A DNA stretch of 64,000 nucleotides. It comes from an uncultured Bacteroidales bacterium. Its GTDB lineage: Bacteria; Bacteroidota; Bacteroidia; Bacteroidales; UBA932. Below are positions 59,678 through 64,000 of the stretch, in pieces. The notes beneath the pieces were generated by a model, which saw only the letters and a program-made list of their open reading frames with translations, made no database searches and was not told the origin of the DNA. Position 1 is the stretch's first letter, and each line of letters starts with the position of its first letter. The stretch is taken from assembly GCA_946405435.1 (NCBI GenBank), contig CAMJHF010000010.1:33554-97553 (forward strand), given 5' to 3'. A program made the translations under genes and the position numbers.

Positions 59678-61889
59678 AGCTGAACTCGGCTTCCTTCACA
59701 TTGTCTGAACTTCCGCCGATGAAGACTTTGAAGCCGCCGGCTTCGGGTCCCCACGTCATGTCGGCGCGCCAGAAGGAAATGGTTTCGGGGTTGATGTCAA
59801 ACGTAAGCTGCTTTGACTCGCCGGGAGCCAATGTCACCCTCTCGAAGCCCTTGAGCTGCCGCACGGGGCGGGTTACGCTGCCCACCAGGTCACGGATGTA
59901 CATCTGGACGGTCTCGGTGCCAGTACGCCCGCCTGTGTTGGTGACGGTGACGCTCGCCTGCAGCGTATCGCCAGCGCCGAAGGACGCCGCCGACAGAGTA
60001 ATGTCGGAATAGCTGAACGTAGTGTAGCTCAGGCCGTGGCCGAAGGCGTACAGCGGCTCGTTGGGACAGTCCAGATAGCGCGACTCGTATTTGGCCTCGG
60101 GATGCACGTAGGGTCTGCCGGTATTCTTGGCATAGTGATAAATGGGCACCTGCCCGAGGTTGCGGGGGAAGGTGACGCAGAGCTTGCCGGAGGGGTTCAC
60201 GTCGCCGAAGAGCACATCGGCCACTGCATATCCGCCCATGGTGCCGGGGTACCAGGCCTCCAGAAGGGCTCCTGCCGCGGCGGATACGGCACTAAGGTCG
60301 AGCGGACGGCCGTTGAGCAGCACGACGGCAAGGGGCTTGCCCGTGGCGGCGAGCTTTTCGAGCAGTTCGCTCTGCACTCCGGGAATATTGATGCTTGTGC
60401 GGCTGGCGGCCTCGCCTGTCCACTGGCAGTCTTCGCCTATGACCAGCACGATCTGGTCGGCGCTGCGGGCCGCCGCAAGGGCGGCGCCGAAGCCGCTGCG
60501 GTCATCGCCCGTCTCCTTGCAGCCCTCGGCGTACACGGCGGGGGTGACTTCGCGTATGGCGTCGGCAATGGTGGCGGGGACTGCCTGCACCTCGCCGGCG
60601 CCCCTCCAGGAGCCCAGAAGGTCGTCCTTGGACGCCGCCAGGGCGCCGATCACCGCCGTACGCGCTCCCTTGCGGAGGGGCAGCACGCCGTCGTTCTTGA
60701 GCAGGACCATGCTCTGTGCGGCTATGGAACGGGCTTCCGCCTTGTTCTGTGCAGTCAGGGTCTGCGAGGCCTCACGCTCGGGCGAGCAGTACCTGTAGGG
60801 GTCGTCGAACAGGCCCAGGGCGGCCTTGACATTGAGGATGCGGCGCACGGCCTCGTCCAGGGTGCTCTCCTTGACTTCGCCGCTGCGCACCTGGTCCACC
60901 AGGTAGTTGAAGTAGGCGGCGCTCTGCATGTCCATGTCGATGCCGGCGTTCATGGCCAGGCGGCCGGCGTCCTTCTCGTCGGCAGCGTAACCGTGGCACA
61001 CCATCTCGTTGATGCCGGTGTAGTCCGTGACCACGAAGCCGCGGAAGCCCCACTCGTCGCGCAGGATGTCCTGCAACAGGTGGGCGTTGGCGGTGGCGGG
61101 CACGCCGTCAAGCTCGTTGAAAGAAGCCATCACGCTCAGCGCTCCGGCATCCACCGCAGCCTTGTAGGGCGGAAGGTAGAACTCCCTGAGCCAGCGCTCG
61201 GACATGTCCACGGTGTTGTAGTCGCGGCCGGCCTGGGGGGCGCCGTATGCGGCATAGTGCTTGACGCAGGCCAGCAGGGTGTTGTCGGCCGAGAGGTCGG
61301 AGCCCTGGTAGCCCTTTGTCATGGCGGCGGCAATGGCGCTGCCGAGGTACGGGTCCTCGCCGGCTCCCTCGGAGATGCGGCCCCAGCGGGGTTCCACGCA
61401 GATGTCGCACATCGGCGAATAGGTCCAGTGAAGACCGGCGGCGGAAGCCTCGCGGGCGGCGATCTGCGCGCTGCGGGTGATGGCGTCCATGTCCCAGGTG
61501 CAGGCCATGCCGAGGTTGATGGGGAATATGGTGCGGAAGCCGTGGATGACGTCGTAGCCGAAGAGCAGCGGGATGCCAAGGCGCGTCTCGTTCACTGCAA
61601 TCTCCTGGAGCTTGCGGGTGTAATCGGCCGTGTATGCATTGAATATATTGCCGCAGCGGCCCGAACGTATATCGTCGATGTAGCCTTGGCGCATGCTGGG
61701 CCCCGTGACGGTCCAGTCGCTGGTGAACAGCACCGTCTGGCCGACTTTCTCCTCGAGAGTCATCTTGCGGAGGAGCTTCTCCACGCGAGGGTCCGAGCCC
61801 TCGGGGGCGGGGTTACACGAGGTGACGATGCCGACTGTTGCTACGGCAGACAGCGCCGCGGCGACAAAAAGTGTTTTGCAGTGTTTCAT
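59670..61889 (-). CDS. GH3 family beta-glucosidase (likely acting on beta-1,2-gluco-oligosaccharides)
   Basis: A 739-residue GH3 enzyme with a signal peptide and lipobox IVTSC (Cys25). The N-terminal TIM barrel has EEKVGQTVLFTSD, LLFGYDVIHGFRTIFPI, CDICVEPRWGRISEGAGEDP and the nucleophile in GFVVTDYTGINE (Asp289). The alpha/beta sandwich (LVIGEDCQWTGEAA, LLNGRPLDLS) and a C-terminal fibronectin-like domain (GRTGTETVQMYIRDL) complete the standard architecture. In Bacteroides thetaiotaomicron a related GH3 cleaves sophoro-oligosaccharides. Here it is first in the operon, with a consensus promoter at 61963-61932. Confidence 0.87.
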   Translation of the reverse strand: MKHCKTLFVAAALSAVATVGIVTSCNPAPEGSDPRVEKLLRKMTLEEKVGQTVLFTSDWTVTGPSMRQGYIDDIRSGRCGNIFNAYTADYTRKLQEIAVNETRLGIPLLFGYDVIHGFRTIFPINLGMACTWDMDAITRSAQIAAREASAAGLHWTYSPMCDICVEPRWGRISEGAGEDPYLGSAIAAAMTKGYQGSDLSADNTLLACVKHYAAYGAPQAGRDYNTVDMSERWLREFYLPPYKAAVDAGALSVMASFNELDGVPATANAHLLQDILRDEWGFRGFVVTDYTGINEMVCHGYAADEKDAGRLAMNAGIDMDMQSAAYFNYLVDQVRSGEVKESTLDEAVRRILNVKAALGLFDDPYRYCSPEREASQTLTAQNKAEARSIAAQSMVLLKNDGVLPLRKGARTAVIGALAASKDDLLGSWRGAGEVQAVPATIADAIREVTPAVYAEGCKETGDDRSGFGAALAAARSADQIVLVIGEDCQWTGEAASRTSINIPGVQSELLEKLAATGKPLAVVLLNGRPLDLSAVSAAAGALLEAWYPGTMGGYAVADVLFGDVNPSGKLCVTFPRNLGQVPIYHYAKNTGRPYVHPEAKYESRYLDCPNEPLYAFGHGLSYTTFSYSDITLSAASFGAGDTLQASVTVTNTGGRTGTETVQMYIRDLVGSVTRPVRQLKGFERVTLAPGESKQLTFDINPETISFWRADMTWGPEAGGFKVFIGGSSDNVKEAEFSYE

Positions 61890-61931
61890 ATGTGGTTTCT
61901 GCGCTGTGGTTACAGTGTTATCAACAGCCTA

Positions 61932-61963
61932 CAAATATAACAATTAAATGGCTATTATACAAA
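61932..61963 (-). promoter_or_regulatory. Consensus promoter of the beta-glucan utilisation operon
   Basis: TTTG (61963-61960), 20 nt, TATATTTG (61939-61932) is an exact Bacteroidales promoter, 42 nt before the GH3 start. No regulator gene of the PUL (HTCS or SusR) lies inside the operon. Confidence 0.8.
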
Positions 61964-61970
61964 TAATTGC

Positions 61971-61978
61971 TATCTTTG
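61971..61978 (+). promoter_or_regulatory. Predicted -7 element of the lipoprotein-barrel pair
   Basis: TATCTTTG precedes the ATG at 62001 by 22 nt. The -33 region is poor. It is divergent from and close to the PUL promoter. Confidence 0.55.
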
Positions 61979-62000
61979 TTGGACCTATTTGTCAACCCTT

Positions 62001-62387
62001 ATGAAAAAAACTATTCTAACGCTTCTGTTTGCGGCCTTCTGCGCAACCTCGTGCAAAGACACTTTCATGTTCGACAATATGTACGAAGATGAAAGAGTGT
62101 TCGATTTAAAAGTTCGGATAAACTCACCCAAAGACATCACTTCGAGCGAGGCCACTATTCCGGTTACAATTCTAACCGATGAGACTGTAGTCTCCCGCGG
62201 GATCGCTCTTTCGGACGAGCCTCATTCCTCTGTAATGACACCTTTCCCATCTGCCTCACAGGACAAACAGTTCGAAATGGTGCTGGAGTATCTATCTCCC
62301 GGCACAACTTATTATGTCAGAGGATTTTGCATCGACTCTGCAGGCAGTACTTACTACAGCCTTGAAAAGAGTTTCACCACAAAATAG
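62001..62387 (+). CDS. Small secreted lipoprotein
   Basis: A 128-residue lipoprotein, lipobox FCATSC (Cys18). The mature part is acidic, with a beta-rich C-terminal half ending YLSPGTTYYVRGFCIDSAGS, which resembles the fibronectin type III-like end of many Bacteroidales surface lipoproteins. Function unknown. ATG 62001 is used; a TTG at 61989 would add four residues. It is 9 nt upstream of the barrel gene and likely co-expressed. Confidence 0.7.
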   Translation: MKKTILTLLFAAFCATSCKDTFMFDNMYEDERVFDLKVRINSPKDITSSEATIPVTILTDETVVSRGIALSDEPHSSVMTPFPSASQDKQFEMVLEYLSPGTTYYVRGFCIDSAGSTYYSLEKSFTTK

Positions 62388-62396
62388 TTCAAGGCC

Positions 62397-63479
62397 ATGA
62401 AAACAAAATATATTCTCCTCACGCTGTGCCTTTGCCTGCTCTACCCTTGGGATGCTTATTCCTCCGGAGACAATGACTCTCCGTCAAAGTCTGTCACCAC
62501 CGACAATCCTGCCGCCCCAGCGGCCGACCTCTTCACAATATCAAACTCAGAGTTCTTCTCTCCTGTCCCCGCCGCCAACCCCTTTGGCTGGCTCAAGGGC
62601 ATCAAGGGCCCTAAGGATTTGCTGCAGATGATAAGAGTCGGCGTTCACGCCAAGGGCGAAGTCCTGTTTCCTATTTCCACCGATACCAGTTTAAAGGAAT
62701 TCGGCTACACCAAGCCTCAGACCAAGTTCAACTTCAAGCTGGACATTGGTCTCCCCATAGCGACGCTGACCTTTGCATATAACATTAATTCTACCACATG
62801 GGGCGGCGAAAGCTTTGCCGGGCGCTACTTTCTCACCCATATCAATTTTTATAATCTCCACGCCTTGGCAGGGATAGACGGCATGGCCTTATGGTACTTC
62901 CCCACAGGAACTTATGCCTGGGGCAACACCAATAAAATGAGCTACCGCGAGCTTGACCTCCGTATTCTTGTAGGTATGGGTTACAACGAAACCGCCTACG
63001 TTTTCCACGATTTTGACAATCCCTATCTGACAACTTATTATGCAAGGCGCAAAATCAGCATGGTGGGGATCAAGGGCCTTATAGAGGCCGCGGCCGACTA
63101 TGACTTGTGGAACCTTGCCTATGGTCAAGAGCCATCGGGTCTAAACTACGTTCTGGCCAATAGTCTCGGACCATTTGCCCTCTTCTTACCTATACCCTAT
63201 GCCGGCTTGTACCTGATTGACACCAAGAAAGAGAACCGCTTCTACGACATACCAGTGAATTCCAGCAGGACCGGTTATAACTTCGGATGGGATTTTGGCC
63301 TGCTCTATGCTCATTCTTTCTACAAAGACCTGGGGCCCGGACGCCTTATAGTCCAGCCGCGCATCAACTTTGTGATCATGGATACAAGCATGCCAATGTC
63401 TTCCTTCACGGTCGAGGGAGACTACCTCCCGATTGTGACCGGCCTGAAGGCTTCGCTGGACATTTGCTACTTCTTCTAG
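62397..63479 (+). CDS. Putative outer membrane beta-barrel protein
   Basis: A 360-residue protein with a signal peptide (KTKYILLTLCLCLLYPWDA). A Pro/Ala-rich linker follows, then an alternating-hydrophobicity region with many aromatic residues (YFLTHINFYNLHALAGIDG, MVGIKGLIEAAADYDLW) and a terminal Phe in ICYFF, the usual last barrel strand. No catalytic motif is recognised. It probably forms a pore or anchor with the preceding lipoprotein. Confidence 0.68.
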   Translation: MKTKYILLTLCLCLLYPWDAYSSGDNDSPSKSVTTDNPAAPAADLFTISNSEFFSPVPAANPFGWLKGIKGPKDLLQMIRVGVHAKGEVLFPISTDTSLKEFGYTKPQTKFNFKLDIGLPIATLTFAYNINSTTWGGESFAGRYFLTHINFYNLHALAGIDGMALWYFPTGTYAWGNTNKMSYRELDLRILVGMGYNETAYVFHDFDNPYLTTYYARRKISMVGIKGLIEAAADYDLWNLAYGQEPSGLNYVLANSLGPFALFLPIPYAGLYLIDTKKENRFYDIPVNSSRTGYNFGWDFGLLYAHSFYKDLGPGRLIVQPRINFVIMDTSMPMSSFTVEGDYLPIVTGLKASLDICYFF

Positions 63480-63506
63480 CCGTAAAACGCAAGAAGCCGA
63501 CTAATA

Positions 63507-63527
63507 AGATTCTTCACTTCGTTCAGA
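63507..63527 (-). repeat. Dispersed repeat copy 3, intergenic and inverted
   Basis: The reverse complement tctgaacgaagtgaagaatc aligns with the two repeats inside wbpE. It lies in the 69-bp gap between the barrel gene and aspA. Confidence 0.6.
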
Positions 63528-63548
63528 GGCGATTATTCTTTTCGTCCG

Positions 63549-64000
63549 TTACTTGATGAACTCGTGCGAGCTGGTCATTGCGGCGGGATCAAGGGCCTCG
63601 TCCAGCTTGTCCTTGGTCATGAGCCCGTGCTCGAGCACCAGGTCGTAGACGCTGCCGCCGGTCTGAAGGGCCTCCTTGGCCACTTTGGTCGACGCCTTGT
63701 AGCCGATGTAAGGATTGAGGGCCGTGACTATGCCGATGGAGTTCTTGACCATCTTATAGCAGTGCTCGGCATTGATTGTGATGCCCTCGATGCAGCGGGT
63801 GCGGAGGGTGTCGATCGCGTTGCGAAGCCAGGTGACGCTCTCCAGCACCGACTCGGCAATCACAGGCTCCATGACGTTGAGCTGAAGCTGGCCGGCCTCG
63901 GCGGCGAAAGCCACCGTGGTGTCGTTGCCTATCACCTTGAAACACACCTGGTTGGTCACCTCGGGGATGACAGGGTTGACCTTGCCGGGCATGATGGAAG
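63549..64000 (-). CDS. aspA: Aspartate ammonia-lyase (C-terminal part, runs off right edge)
   Basis: The C-terminal 150 residues of a fumarase/aspartase-superfamily enzyme. The signature [16 protein letters not shown], with the preceding Ser-Ile at the edge, holds the catalytic-serine loop. [20 protein letters not shown] and [21 protein letters not shown] follow. The C-terminal extension [15 protein letters not shown] fits AspA better than fumarase C. It reversibly converts aspartate to fumarate and ammonia in the cytosol. The N-terminal part is outside the window. Confidence 0.92.
   Translation of the reverse strand, partial: SIMPGKVNPVIPEVTNQVCFKVIGNDTTVAFAAEAGQLQLNVMEPVIAESVLESVTWLRNAIDTLRTRCIEGITINAEHCYKMVKNSIGIVTALNPYIGYKASTKVAKEALQTGGSVYDLVLEHGLMTKDKLDEALDPAAMTSSHEFIK

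Noticed and set aside
60036..61940. 634-codon open frame on the plus strand
   Set aside because: It is antisense to the well-supported GH3 gene and is a Gly/Val/His-rich shadow without domains. The same holds for 57001-58365 (antisense to susC) and 53974-55014 (antisense to susD).

Overview
The window reads as a chromosomal segment of a Bacteroidales bacterium (Bacteroidota). The evidence is a UpxY-type NusG-like antitermination gene ahead of a large surface-polysaccharide operon, a SusC/SusD pair, a fimbrillin-family operon, many lipoproteins with a Cys lipobox, and promoters of the Bacteroidales form (TTTG, about 20 nt, TAnnTTTG). The housekeeping-like parts are fairly GC-rich and the glycosyltransferase block is clearly AT-richer. 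I cannot assign a genus from sequence alone.

Left flank (1-4.7 kb): a truncated tyrosine recombinase runs off the left edge. It is followed by about 0.9 kb of gene-free repetitive DNA (a strong hairpin, five 52-bp tandem repeats, a 51-bp-spaced direct repeat and a low-complexity tract). Minus-strand genes follow: a small protein translationally coupled to a secreted serpin, a single-pass membrane protein, a relic of gmd (GDP-mannose dehydratase), and a secreted CE1-like esterase.

Surface polysaccharide locus (4.8-42.7 kb, + strand): upxY, an OmpA-family protein, then a nearly gap-free operon. It encodes UDP-ManNAc3NAcA synthesis (wbpA, wbpD, wbpE, wbpI, with wbpB in the downstream operon), an initiating sugar-phosphate transferase, an ABC exporter (wzm/wzt), UDP-galactopyranose mutase, an alpha-1,2-fucosyltransferase-like GT11, many GT2/GT4 transferases, a dTDP-3-acetamido-3,6-dideoxyhexose module (two adjacent 3,4-ketoisomerase genes, an aminotransferase and an acetyltransferase), a UDP-GlcNAc 4-epimerase (wbpP), a PaaK-like ligase and polysaccharide deacetylase-like proteins. 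A second promoter at 36.6 kb drives wza, a BY-kinase wzc with a (Tyr-Gly)15 tail, wbpB, a nucleotidyltransferase and a degenerate GH25-like secreted protein.

Middle (42.8-50 kb): an AT-rich AAA ATPase gene flanked by two related hairpins. Next comes a minus-strand fimbrial operon (61-residue peptide, fimbrillin lipoprotein, von Willebrand A protein) with a divergent membrane-anchored AraC-type regulator.

Right part (50-63.5 kb): a minus-strand polysaccharide utilisation locus in the order GH3, GH144-like, SusC, SusD, LamG lipoprotein, GH144-like, PlsC-like acyltransferase. The GH3 plus two GH144-like enzymes point to beta-1,2-glucan as substrate. After a divergent pair (lipoprotein and outer-membrane barrel), the window ends inside aspartate ammonia-lyase (aspA). 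I saw no rRNA, tRNA, intact insertion sequence or CRISPR array.
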